Assembly: GCA_963739545.1 (NCBI GenBank)
Contig: CAVUAT010000011.1
Location: 682,001 to 746,000, forward strand
Length of the DNA stretch: 64,000 nucleotides
Direction: 5' to 3'
Source: CAVUAT01 sp963739545
GTDB taxonomy: Bacteria; Actinomycetota; Thermoleophilia; Solirubrobacterales; 70-9
The notes beneath the pieces were generated by a model that saw only the letters and a list, made by a program, of their open reading frames with translations, searched no databases and had not been told where the DNA came from. Below are positions 1 to 8,220 of this stretch, in pieces. Position numbers and translations under genes: made by a program. The stretch's first letter is position 1, and each line of letters starts with the position of its first letter.

Positions 1-190
1 ACGCATCCGAGCGCTCCGCCTCGCCGCGCAGGTACTCCTTCGAGAGCGGCGGCCGCTCGTACGGCGGCTCGGGCTCGCGCCCGACCAGCATGATGTCGCC
101 CTCCGCCCCACGCTGCCGCAGCTCGGCCGCGCAGTTGGCCGAGGCCATCCCGCCGCCGATCAGAAGAAACTCGGTGCGCAGCTCGGCCAC
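1..190 (-). CDS. FAD/NAD(P)-dependent oxidoreductase, N-terminal part (cut by window edge)
   Basis: This is the first 63 codons of a minus-strand gene whose 3' end lies outside the window. The GTG start at 188-190 comes 4 nt after the stop of the upstream trkA gene, so it is probably the last member of that operon seen here. The translation opens with a Rossmann FAD-binding motif (FLLIGGGMASANCAAEL, a GxGxxA-type loop) and then GREPEPPYERPPLSKEYL, as in pyridine-nucleotide-disulfide oxidoreductases of the ferredoxin/rubredoxin reductase group. Such proteins pass electrons from NAD(P)H to small iron-sulfur proteins. The exact partner cannot be told from this fragment. Confidence 0.75.
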   Translation of the reverse strand, partial: MAELRTEFLLIGGGMASANCAAELRQRGAEGDIMLVGREPEPPYERPPLSKEYLRGEAERSDA

Positions 191-194
191 GCGG

Positions 195-887
195 CTAGCT
201 GCCGGAGCCGTCGCCGTTGGCAGGCCCGAAGAACGTCTTCAGGTCCTCCTCGACGCCGGGGTCGAGCACGGCGAGCACCTCATCGCCGGACTCGAGCACC
301 GTATCGGGGCCCGGCACGAACCCCTTGCCATCGCGCAGCACCGAGATCAGCAACGACCCCTCGGGCATGTCGAGGTCGCCGACGCGCCGCCCCGCCACAC
401 CGGAGTCCTTGGCCAGCAGCATCTCGATGATCTCCAGGCGCTCCTCGGGCAGGTCGAGCAGATGCACGAGCCCGTACTCGGGCACCTCGTGCTCCAACAG
501 CCGCAGGATCAGATCGGTCGCCGACACATACGGCTTCACCCCGAGCAGCTCGAAGTGCTGGCGGTTCCGCGGGTTGTTGACCCGCGCGATGATGCGGTCG
601 ACCAGGTACTTCTCCTTCGCGACCTGGCAGATCAGCATGTTGTCCTCGTCATCGCCGGTCACCGCGATCACCATGTCGGCGCGCGAGATGCCCGCGCGCT
701 CCAGCACCCAGAGCTCGGACGCATCCCCGTACTGGACGCTGTGCTCGAGCTCCTGCTCGACCGTCAGGTACCGCTCGCGGTTGTTCTCGATCAGGCTCAC
801 CTCGTTGCCCTTCTCGATCAGCTCGCGCGCGAGGTTCCAGCCGACCTTGCCGGCGCCGACGATGATGATGTACATCCCTTCCCCCAT
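195..887 (-). CDS. trkA: TrkA-family (RCK) protein with N and C domains
   Basis: A 230-residue cytosolic regulatory subunit of the TrkA/RCK family, which binds NAD(H) or nucleotides and gates cation transport. Residues 5-125 form the Rossmann RCK_N domain (IIIVGAGKVGWNLARELIEKG; later VTGDDEDNMLICQVAKEKY). Residues about 140-222 form the RCK_C domain that normally senses ligand. The ATG at 885-887 overlaps the TGA of the upstream trkA paralogue as ATGA; a second ATG at 873-875 (MYIIIV) is the alternative start. No TrkH/KtrB pore subunit is present; the only nearby transporters are the two APC permeases upstream, so these proteins may act on those. Confidence 0.9.
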   Translation of the reverse strand: MGEGMYIIIVGAGKVGWNLARELIEKGNEVSLIENNRERYLTVEQELEHSVQYGDASELWVLERAGISRADMVIAVTGDDEDNMLICQVAKEKYLVDRIIARVNNPRNRQHFELLGVKPYVSATDLILRLLEHEVPEYGLVHLLDLPEERLEIIEMLLAKDSGVAGRRVGDLDMPEGSLLISVLRDGKGFVPGPDTVLESGDEVLAVLDPGVEEDLKTFFGPANGDGSGS

Positions 888-1354
888 CAGCTCGCTTCCG
901 CCGTCTCACCGGCGGGCGCGCCGCCGTTGCCGGCGGCCTCACGGATCTGGGCCTCGAGCATGTCGATCGCGACCCTCGTCGGGCAGATCGTGTTCACGCC
1001 CTGCTTCTCGTACCACTCGGCGCGCAGCGGATCCAGGATCCGCGCGATCACCGTCGGCACGTTGAAGCGCCGCTTCGCGATCTGAGAGATCACGATATTC
1101 GTGTTGTCGCCGTCGGTCGCGGCGATGAACGAGTCCGCCCGCTCGATTCCCGCAGCCAGCAGCGCGTCGATCTCGAGCCCGGTGCCGACGGTGAACTGCC
1201 CGCCGGAGTCCTCCCACGAGACATCGAGGCTGACCTCGAGCCGCGCGTGGGCCTCGGGGTCCTCGTCGAGGCACGACACCTCGTTCCCCTCGCGCAGCAT
1301 CGAGCGCGCAACGGTGGAACCGACTCTCCCGCATCCGACGATCAGAATGAACAC
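887..1354 (-). CDS. TrkA-family (RCK) protein, N domain only
   Basis: About 155 residues. The protein is a single RCK_N Rossmann domain: FILIVGCGRVGSTVARSM at the N terminus, an acidic loop (CLDEDPEAH) at the end of beta-2, and FIAATDGDNTNIVISQIAK further on. It lacks the RCK_C domain found in its downstream neighbour. I chose the GTG at 1352-1354, 10 nt after the APC permease stop, because the family starts right at the first beta strand; a longer frame to 1420 would run into the permease gene. The pairing of a short and a long TrkA beside an APC permease resembles ceoB/ceoC of mycobacteria. Confidence 0.87.
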   Translation of the reverse strand: MFILIVGCGRVGSTVARSMLREGNEVSCLDEDPEAHARLEVSLDVSWEDSGGQFTVGTGLEIDALLAAGIERADSFIAATDGDNTNIVISQIAKRRFNVPTVIARILDPLRAEWYEKQGVNTICPTRVAIDMLEAQIREAAGNGGAPAGETAEAS

Positions 1355-1364
1355 CGGCCGGATT

Positions 1365-3305
1365 CTACGTTTCGTCTTCGATCGGCGTCGGGTCTTCAGG
1401 CGGTGCGGTGAGAAGTACACGGCACGGAGCCTTCCTGAGCACGTATTCCGTGACCTTCCCGACCTCGTTCGGCCGCGCCGCGCCGATGCCCCCGAGGATC
1501 GCGCCGCCCCGCACCCGGGTCGGCGGCTCGGCGCCCATCACGATGACCTCCGCATTCCTCTGGCGCGCCTCGCTGACGATCCCGGCGCCGATCGAGCGGG
1601 CCCTCACGAACGCCGTGCCTACCTCGACGTTCTCGTACTCGTCCCCGATCTCGTTTGCCCGCGCGAGCGCTCGATCCGCCTTCTCCCGGACGGCCTCGGG
1701 CAGCGGCGCCTCGATCGGCACCGTCAGCGGCAGCTCCGCGACATAGATGACGTCGAGGCGCGGCTTGTGCTCGTGCTCTTCCACCTGCGTGTCGGCGAGC
1801 CTTCCGGCGGTGGCGATGATGTCGTCGTCGAGGGCGGTTCCGAACACCGGCACCAGGATCGTCGAGAACTCCGCGGCCTCGATCTGCCGCTTCTTCAGCG
1901 ACAGCTCGGGCACGGTCACGCGATTGGTCAGCGAGGTCCGCTCCACGAGCTTGCGGTACACGACGTAGAAGACCAGCCCGAACGCCATCCAGCCGCCGCC
2001 CACCGCGAGCGCCGCGCCGTGGAACGCGATCACGCTCAGCCACGCGAACGCGCTCACCACCGCCGCGAACACCGCGGGCAGCGGCAGATCCCGCCCCCGA
2101 AGCGTCACGTTGAGCGGCACGGCGAACGGCCGCTCGCGGTCGGGGTCGGTGAACCGCAGCCGGATCACCGACATATGCGCGATCGTTGCCGCGAGCAGCG
2201 CACCGAACGCGTACACCCCCGCCAGGAACTCGATGTCGGCCGGGACCGCAAGAGCCAGGGCCATCAGCGCGGCGATGACGATCGCGACGTAGGGCGTCGC
2301 GTGAGTGCGCTCGAGCCGCCCGGCCCAGCTCGGGATCTGGCGGTTGGTCGCGAGCACGTAGACGTGGCGCGAGACCCCGAGCATCGCGGTGTTCGCGGCC
2401 CAGATCAGCACCGGCACCGCCACCAGCACCACGGCCCACTGCATGACGTCGGCGATCCACGGGGGGTCGAACGCCTGCACCACCCCCAGGACCGGCGCCT
2501 CCACGAACGACTCGGCGAGCTCGGTCTGGGGACCGTCCGGGGTCTGCTGCACAGGCACCGCCATCAGCGCGATCGCGGCGATACCCGCGTACATCAGGGG
2601 AACGATCACCGCTCCCGCCGAGAGCACGCGGCGCAGGTCCTCGGGCTCGAAGTCGAGGTCGGGCGCCAGGTCCGACGCCGCCTCAATCCCCGTATACGCG
2701 ATCGTCGCCACGACCGCCGCGTAGATGATGTCCTCGACCGACGGCGAGGCGAAGAGGTCGAGCTGGGCGGTCAGCAGGTCGGGCTCGAACACGACGATCG
2801 CGCCGACCACGATCACTGCCGCCTGCAGCGCGAGGTCCGCGAACGCGATCACCAGCAGCCGCGTCTGCCGCGACCCCCCGGTCACCCCGAGCGCGTTCAG
2901 CAGCGCAGCCAGCGCGATCACCGCGGCCGCAACGACGAGCTCCTCCCTGCCCCCGGCGAACTCTCCCCACACCGGGGTCAAGTAGTGCGGCACGGTGATC
3001 GCGGCCGCCGCGATCACGATCACGTAATCGATCAGGATCGCCCAGCCGGCGATGAAGCTGATCAGCTCGTTGAACGCGTGACGCGCGAACGTCGACGAGC
3101 CCCCGCGCTCGCGGAACATCGCCCCGCCCTCGACGTACGTGATCGTCGTCAGCGCGAACAGCAACCCGGCGCCGAGGAAGATCAGCGGCGTCAGGCCGAG
3201 GCCGCGATCGGCCACCACCCCGATCGAGAAGTAGATCGAGAACCCGACCGCCGAGGAAGCGATCGCGAACAGGAACGGCACTCCGAGGAGAATCTTCGGC
3301 CTCAT
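1365..3305 (-). CDS. APC-superfamily permease with C-terminal universal stress protein domain
   Basis: A 646-residue membrane protein. Residues 1-440 hold about 12 hydrophobic segments of the amino acid-polyamine-organocation fold, including the conserved GGSSTFARHAFNELISFIAGW stretch near residue 70. After about residue 470 there is a soluble universal-stress-protein-like domain (FSTILVPVFGT; VIVMGAEPPTRVRGG; CRVLLTAP). This layout is shared by amino-acid permease relatives and by KimA-type potassium importers. Two TrkA genes directly downstream favour an ion-linked role, but the substrate is not proven. The ATG overlaps the TGA of a 19-codon mini-ORF as ATGA, so translation is probably coupled. 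Confidence 0.88.
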   Translation of the reverse strand: MRPKILLGVPFLFAIASSAVGFSIYFSIGVVADRGLGLTPLIFLGAGLLFALTTITYVEGGAMFRERGGSSTFARHAFNELISFIAGWAILIDYVIVIAAAAITVPHYLTPVWGEFAGGREELVVAAAVIALAALLNALGVTGGSRQTRLLVIAFADLALQAAVIVVGAIVVFEPDLLTAQLDLFASPSVEDIIYAAVVATIAYTGIEAASDLAPDLDFEPEDLRRVLSAGAVIVPLMYAGIAAIALMAVPVQQTPDGPQTELAESFVEAPVLGVVQAFDPPWIADVMQWAVVLVAVPVLIWAANTAMLGVSRHVYVLATNRQIPSWAGRLERTHATPYVAIVIAALMALALAVPADIEFLAGVYAFGALLAATIAHMSVIRLRFTDPDRERPFAVPLNVTLRGRDLPLPAVFAAVVSAFAWLSVIAFHGAALAVGGGWMAFGLVFYVVYRKLVERTSLTNRVTVPELSLKKRQIEAAEFSTILVPVFGTALDDDIIATAGRLADTQVEEHEHKPRLDVIYVAELPLTVPIEAPLPEAVREKADRALARANEIGDEYENVEVGTAFVRARSIGAGIVSEARQRNAEVIVMGAEPPTRVRGGAILGGIGAARPNEVGKVTEYVLRKAPCRVLLTAPPEDPTPIEDET

Positions 3306-3361
3306 CCCGGCAACTCCCGCCGGGACGAGGGTGTGTTGATGGGGACCCGGTGGGGTCTCAC
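3302..3361 (-). CDS. Intercistronic 19-codon mini-ORF, cassette copy A
   Basis: GTG at 3359-3361, TGA at 3302-3304. The peptide is VRPHRVPINTPSSRRELPG. It begins 4 nt after the stop of the small membrane-protein gene, and its TGA overlaps the ATG of the APC permease (ATGA). The RRE codons CGG CGG GAG look like the Shine-Dalgarno of the permease. It aligns codon for codon with the copies at 3572-3628 and 46786-46845 and is the most diverged: GTG start, and the hairpin at the start codon is mostly lost. The function of the peptide, if any, is unknown. It may serve only to couple translation. Confidence 0.5.
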   Translation of the reverse strand: MRPHRVPINTPSSRRELPG

Positions 3362-3365
3362 GGCT

Positions 3366-3572
3366 TCAGTCCCGCAGGCTCAGATAGAGGCGCCCGGCAC
3401 CGAGCGCGGTGAACATGAGGCCGAGCAAAAGGCCCGTCGAAAGCGGCCCTCCGCCCTCCGCGAGCGTGATGACAACGATCGCGATCCCGAAGCCGATGAT
3501 CATGACCGCGAAGGCCCGGGTCGCGATCTTGTAGCCCTCACTCGGCCCGGTCCCCCGCCCCGGACGGCTCAT
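3366..3572 (-). CDS. Small membrane protein, two predicted helices
   Basis: About 68 residues and no family I recognise. A polar N terminus (MSRPGRGTGPSEGYK) is followed by two hydrophobic stretches, AFAVMIIGFGIAIVVITLA and LLLGLMFTALGAGRLYL, with a short glycine-rich turn between them, so a hairpin membrane protein is likely. It sits between the two APC-USP permeases in one operon and could be an accessory subunit; that is inference from position only. The ATG at 3570-3572 overlaps the TGA of the mini-ORF upstream; a GTG one codon earlier is the alternative start. Confidence 0.7.
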   Translation of the reverse strand: MSRPGRGTGPSEGYKIATRAFAVMIIGFGIAIVVITLAEGGGPLSTGLLLGLMFTALGAGRLYLSLRD

Positions 3573-3628
3573 CACGCAACCTCCCGGTGGGACAGACGCT
3601 CGTAGATGAGGACCCGGTAGGGCCTCAT
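3572..3628 (-). CDS. Intercistronic 18-codon mini-ORF, cassette copy B
   Basis: ATG at 3626-3628, TGA at 3572-3574. The peptide is MRPYRVLIYERLSHREVA. Its ATG overlaps the TGA of the preceding APC permease and its TGA overlaps the ATG of the following small membrane protein, so it is locked to its neighbours by ATGA on both sides. The first 24 nt can fold into a hairpin whose arms are GATGAGG and CCTCATC, placing the start codon in a stem. The codons for HRE (CAC CGG GAG) and the next base supply a GGGAGG Shine-Dalgarno for the downstream gene. Confidence 0.55.
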   Translation of the reverse strand: MRPYRVLIYERLSHREVA

Positions 3629-5557
3629 CGGGACGGAACCCCGACCGGCGGGCCGCCGTCCCCGTCGGTGCCGGCGGCGGCGCGGGCCTGGCCCGGCTCG
3701 CCGACCACGATCACGCGGCAGGGGCGCTCGGCCAGCACGGTCTGGAGGGTCTTCCCGTAGAGCGGGACGCCCCCGCGGTAGCGAAGCCCGATCACGATCG
3801 CGCTCGCCTTCATCTCCTCGGCCTCCTCCGCGACCGAGTGCCCGGCCTGGTTGGGCCGCACTCGGTGCACGTGGCCGCTGACGCGCAGCCCTCCGATCAG
3901 CTTCGCCTGCTCGATCTTGGACTGCGCCTCGCGCTCCTGCTCTGGAAGCGGAGCGTCGAGCGGCAGGTGGGTCGGCACCGTCAGCACCGATACGACGTGG
4001 ATCCCGCGCCGGCGCTTCGACGCGAGCCGCACCGCCGTACCGAGCGTCTCCTCGGAGAACGGCGAATCGTCCTCGAAGGGAACCAGGATGCTCTGGTACT
4101 CGACCTCCTCCACCCCGAGCGCCTCGGGCAGGACCACCTTCACCGTCTTCGTCGCCGGCAGCCCCTGGAAGCGGCGGTAGAGCAGGTAGACGGTGAGGCC
4201 GAGGACCATCCACCCGCCGCCGGCCGCGAGCGTGACCGGGTCGAGCGCGCCGACGACGACGAAGGCCCCGAAGGTCCCGAGGCCGCCGAGCACCGCCGTC
4301 AGCGGGATGCTGACTCCGCGAATCTTGACGTTGCCGAGCGGCGGCACCCACGTCCGCCGCTCCGAGTCCGGATCCTTCTGGCGCAGCCGGATGACCGAGA
4401 GGTGAGCGATCGTGAACGAGAGCATCGCGCCGAACGAGTAGATGGTCGCCAGGAACGCCGTCTCGCCTGGAAGCACGACCAGGATCGCGACTGCCGAGAA
4501 CACCAGAATCGCGACGTAGGGAGTACGGAACTTCGGATGGATGGTTCGCAGCCGCTCGGGAAGCTGGCGGTGCTGCCCCATCGAGTACGTGAGCCGAGAG
4601 AGTCCGATCAGTGCGGCATTGGTGGCGATCAGCAGGATCACGGCGGCGAGGATCCCCACGTAGACCCGGAGAACGTCCGTCAGCCCGACCCCGAGGCCGA
4701 TGTTCTCGACGATTCCAAGGACCGGGTCGTCGGCGAACGTCGTCCCGAGCTCGGTCGTGAACTCGCCGTTCGCCCCCTCGGTCGACCGGCATCGCCGAGA
4801 GCGCGATGACCGGCAGCAGCGCGTAGAGGCCGATCACCGCGAGCACGACGAGCCCGACCCCGCGCGGGATCGTCTTCGAGGCGTCGCGCGCCTCCTCGGC
4901 CATGTTCGAGATCGTCTCGATCCCGGTGTAGGCGACCATCCCGACCGCGATGCCGAGCAGGAAGTCCCCCCAGGTCGGCGCCGTCCCGAGCTCGACCTGG
5001 TTGACGAGCAGCTCGGGGTTGAGCACGAGCACGATCCCGATCAGCACCAGCAGGACCTGCGTGAAGAGGTCCGCGACCGCGAGCACGAGGTTCAGCCTCG
5101 TCGACTCCTCGGTGCCCTTGATGTTGAGCGCCGCCAGCAGGCAGATCAGGACGATCGCGCCGACCACGTCCGCGGGACCCTCACCCAGTGGCTCCCAGAA
5201 GACCGCGAGGTAGTGCGGCACGAAGAAGGCCGAGATCGCAATCGTGACGATGTAGGTGAGCATCTGGCCCCAAGCCGCGATGAAGCTGAGCAGCTCGTTG
5301 AATGCGTGACGCGCGAAGCTCGAGGAGCCACCGGCCTCCGGGTACATCACCGTCGCCTCGGTGTAGGAGGCGGCGGTGAAGATGAAGATGACGCCGGCGA
5401 TCATGAACGTGACCGGGGTCAGCCCGAGCGCATAGAGCGCCACGACGCCGAGCGCGTAGTAGATCGACGAGCCGACGTTCCCGTAGGCGGCCGAGAACAG
5501 CGCGCCGGTGCCGTGCACCCGCGCCAGCGACTCGTCCCTAGGGATCCTTCTAGCCAA
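3625..5557 (-). CDS. APC-superfamily permease with USP domain, frameshifted as read
   Basis: A paralogue of the permease at 1365-3305. The first about 255 codons (from MARRIPRDESLARVHG) carry the N-terminal helices and the GGSSSFARHAFNELLSFIAAW motif. The frame then breaks at about 4771-4793, after AMPVD, near a GGGGG run. The remaining helices (GILAAVILLIATNAALIGL onward) and the universal stress domain (QSILVPFEDDSPFSEETL) follow in another frame and stop at 3625. Read together the two parts match the paralogue end to end, so one base is probably missing or extra. The stop overlaps the ATG of the mini-ORF at 3628. Confidence 0.82.
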
Positions 5558-5573
5558 GGCCCATCAAAGATAC

Positions 5574-5602
5574 GAGCGGCCGAGGCGTAGCCCCGGCCGC
5601 TC
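5574..5602 (-). terminator. Intrinsic terminator downstream of hppA
   Basis: A 9-bp GC-rich perfect stem (GAGCGGCCG / CGGCCGCTC) with further GGC/GCC pairing inside the loop. It lies about 30 nt past the pyrophosphatase stop and on the minus strand is followed by GTATCTTT, a weak T-tract. It separates hppA from the APC permease operon. Confidence 0.65.
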
Positions 5603-5631
5603 GCAGTTCACGCTTGTCGCCCGTGGTACTC

Positions 5632-7731
5632 CTAGAGCGCGACTATCGGGATGATCAGGATCGCGACGATGTTGGCGACCTTGATCATCGGGTTGATCGC
5701 GGGGCCGGCGGTGTCCTTGTAGGGATCGCCGACCGTGTCGCCGGTCACCGACGCGGCGTGGGCGTCCGAGCCCTTGCCGCCGTGGGCGCCGTCCTCGATC
5801 AGCTTCTTGGCGTTGTCCCAGGCGCCGCCGCCGGCGGTCATCGAGATCGCGGCGAAGATGCCGACGACGATGACTCCGATCAGCAGGCCGCCCAGGGCCT
5901 GGTAGCTGAGCAGTCCGACGATCACGGGCACGACGATCGGGATCAGCGAGGGAAGGATCATCTCCTTCTGCGCCGAGGCGGTCACGATCGCGACCGAGCC
6001 GGCGTAGTCGGGCTTCTCCGTCCCCTGCATGATCCCGGGGTGCTCGCGGAACTGGCGGCGCACCTCTTCGACGACCTGGCCTCCCGCCCGTCCCACAGCC
6101 TCGATCGAGAGCGCGGAGAACAGGTAGACCATGATCCCGCCGATCAGCAGGCCGATCAGGACGTCCGGCGACGCGATGCTGAAGTCGAACACCTTGTCCT
6201 CTCCAGCCTCGTCCTGCAACTCGAACAGGAACGCGTTGAACAGCACCAGCGCAGCGAGAGCGGCCGAGCCGATCGCGTAACCCTTGGTCACGGCCTTGGT
6301 CGTGTTGCCGACGGCGTCGAGCGGGTCGGTGATATCGCGCACGTCCTGCGGCAGCTCCGCCATCTCGGCGATGCCGCCGGCGTTGTCGGTGATCGGGCCG
6401 AATGCGTCGAGCGCCACGATCAGGCCGGTCAGCGACAGCTGAGCCATGACCGCGATCGCGATGCCGTAGATGCCGGCGAGCTCGTTGGCACCGAGGATCG
6501 CGAGAACCAGCACGAGCACCGGGAGGGCCGTGGACTGGAAGCCCTGGGCGAGCCCCTGGATGATGTTGGTCGCGTGCCCTGTCTCGGACGCTGCGGCGAT
6601 CGTCCGCACGGGACGGAAGCGAGTCGACGTGTAGTAGTCGGTGATCACGAACAGGAACGCCGTGACGGCGATCCCGATCAGCGCGCAGAACCAGAGGTCG
6701 GTGACCGAGGCGCTCGCGAGCGCTCCGCCGCTGATGAACGTCTCGGCGTCGGCGACTCCCTGCGCGAGCGGCTCGCTCATCATCCAGTCGGTGATCGGGT
6801 AGAACGCGGCGGCGGAGAGCACGCCGGAGACGATCAGGCCCTTGTAGAGCGCGCCTTCGACGTTGCCCGTCTTGGTCCGGACGGCCAGCGCTCCCACGAT
6901 CGAGGCGATGATCGCCACGCCGCCGAGTGCGAGCGGGTAGATCGCGACCTCACGAGAGAACTCGTCCGTGAAGGTGAGCACGCCGAGCAGCATCACCGCG
7001 ACGGCGGTGACCGCGTACGTCTCGAAGAGGTCGGCCGCCATGCCGGCGCAGTCGCCGACGTTGTCGCCGACGTTGTCAGCGATCACGGCCGGGTTGCGCG
7101 GGTCGTCCTCCGGGATCCCGGCCTCGACCTTTCCGACGAGGTCGGCGCCGACGTCAGCGGCCTTGGTGAAGATGCCGCCTCCGAGGCGGGCGAAGACCGA
7201 GATCAGCGAGCCGCCGAAGCCGAGCCCGATGAGCGCGTCGACAGCCTCCTTGTCGGAGAAGTCGCCGATCGAGACCAGCGCGCCGAAGTAGCCGGCGACG
7301 CCGAGCAACGCGAGGCCCACGACGAGCAAACCGGTGACCGATCCGCCCTTGAAGGCGACGTCCAGCGCGGGCGGAATTCCGCCGCGAGCCGCTTCGGCGA
7401 CGCGTGCGTTGGCGCGAACGGAGACGTTCATGCCGATGAAGCCTGCGGCCCCTGAGAGCACGCCGCCGATCAGGAAGCCGATCGCGGTCTCGATGTTCTG
7501 CAGGGGGATCAGCAGCAGGCCGACGACCACGCCGACGGCCGCGATGATCATGTACTGGCGCTTCAGGTAGGCGCTCGCGCCCTCCTGGATCGCACCCGAG
7601 ATCTCCTGCATCCGGTCGTTTCCGGCCGACTTGGCGAGCAGGCGCTGGGTGATCAGCAGTCCGTAGACCACTGCGGCGCCGGCACAGCCGAGCGCGAAGG
7701 CAACTCCGTAATCGGTGAAGAAATCAGTCAA
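5632..7731 (-). CDS. hppA: K+-independent proton-translocating membrane pyrophosphatase
   Basis: A 699-residue integral membrane pump that couples pyrophosphate hydrolysis to proton export. About 15-16 hydrophobic segments are visible. The acidic pyrophosphate/Mg site DNVGDNVGDCAGMAADL lies at about residues 220-236 and the second acidic loop GPITDNAGGIAEMAE at about 445. The segment GNTTKAVTKGYAIGS carries Lys and Thr where potassium-dependent enzymes have Ala and Gly/Ala, so the K+-independent, proton-pumping subfamily is predicted. It is transcribed alone: DUF1844 ends 43 nt upstream and a terminator follows. It fits with the PPi-type phosphofructokinase at 61147-62172. Confidence 0.95.
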   Translation of the reverse strand: MTDFFTDYGVAFALGCAGAAVVYGLLITQRLLAKSAGNDRMQEISGAIQEGASAYLKRQYMIIAAVGVVVGLLLIPLQNIETAIGFLIGGVLSGAAGFIGMNVSVRANARVAEAARGGIPPALDVAFKGGSVTGLLVVGLALLGVAGYFGALVSIGDFSDKEAVDALIGLGFGGSLISVFARLGGGIFTKAADVGADLVGKVEAGIPEDDPRNPAVIADNVGDNVGDCAGMAADLFETYAVTAVAVMLLGVLTFTDEFSREVAIYPLALGGVAIIASIVGALAVRTKTGNVEGALYKGLIVSGVLSAAAFYPITDWMMSEPLAQGVADAETFISGGALASASVTDLWFCALIGIAVTAFLFVITDYYTSTRFRPVRTIAAASETGHATNIIQGLAQGFQSTALPVLVLVLAILGANELAGIYGIAIAVMAQLSLTGLIVALDAFGPITDNAGGIAEMAELPQDVRDITDPLDAVGNTTKAVTKGYAIGSAALAALVLFNAFLFELQDEAGEDKVFDFSIASPDVLIGLLIGGIMVYLFSALSIEAVGRAGGQVVEEVRRQFREHPGIMQGTEKPDYAGSVAIVTASAQKEMILPSLIPIVVPVIVGLLSYQALGGLLIGVIVVGIFAAISMTAGGGAWDNAKKLIEDGAHGGKGSDAHAASVTGDTVGDPYKDTAGPAINPMIKVANIVAILIIPIVAL

Positions 7732-7774
7732 GTTCAGTCAACTCCCGGTAGGTCGTGAAAAGCGGCGCGGCAGT

Positions 7775-8212
7775 CTATTCGCCTGAGCCGCCGGGTGTCC
7801 ACAGGCCGGGGCCGTCGGGCTTTTTCGGAGCCACCGGTGCCTCGGTTTCGGTTGCTTCGCCGCTGCCCGATTGCTGGGCGAACAGCATCTTCAGCTCCGA
7901 GACGGCCTGGCGAAGCTGCGCCTGGGCTGCCTCGGGAACGTGCTCGACGAGCGCGTCGGCCGCGTCGATGCCGATCTTGGCCTGCGCAAGGTCGCGCTCA
8001 TCCTCCTTCGCGATGCGTCGCGCCGCGAGGTTGAGGATGCTGACGGCGCTCTGCAGCACGAGGTCCTCGATACGCACCTGGCGGATCTCCTCCTCGAGCT
8101 GAGCACGCAACTCCTCCTCCGTCGGCTGGCTTTCGCCAGCCGACGGATCCGCGGCCCCTTCGGCGCCGCCTTCCGTATCGACCTCGTTATCGGCGTCGGG
8201 TGAGTCGGGCAT
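7775..8212 (-). CDS. DUF1844-like protein
   Basis: About 145 residues. An acidic, low-complexity N terminus (residues 1-40, rich in Asp, Glu, Gly and Pro) precedes a helical core with IEDLVLQSAVSILNLAARRI and DLAQAKIGIDAADALVEHV, the pattern of DUF1844. The C-terminal tail is Gly/Pro rich. Its function is unknown. I chose the ATG at 8210-8212 (MPDSPDAD), 8 nt after the stop of the upstream ligase gene; a TTG four codons upstream is possible but overlaps that stop. It is probably cotranscribed with the GCS2 and rex genes. Confidence 0.72.
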   Translation of the reverse strand: MPDSPDADNEVDTEGGAEGAADPSAGESQPTEEELRAQLEEEIRQVRIEDLVLQSAVSILNLAARRIAKEDERDLAQAKIGIDAADALVEHVPEAAQAQLRQAVSELKMLFAQQSGSGEATETEAPVAPKKPDGPGLWTPGGSGE

Positions 8213-8220
8213 CCGAGCAG

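Noticed and set aside
3572..3663. End of a long frame that fuses the second APC permease to the mini-ORF peptide
   Set aside because: The fusion exists only because the permease frame is broken upstream. After repair the permease stops at 3625 and the mini-ORF is separate.
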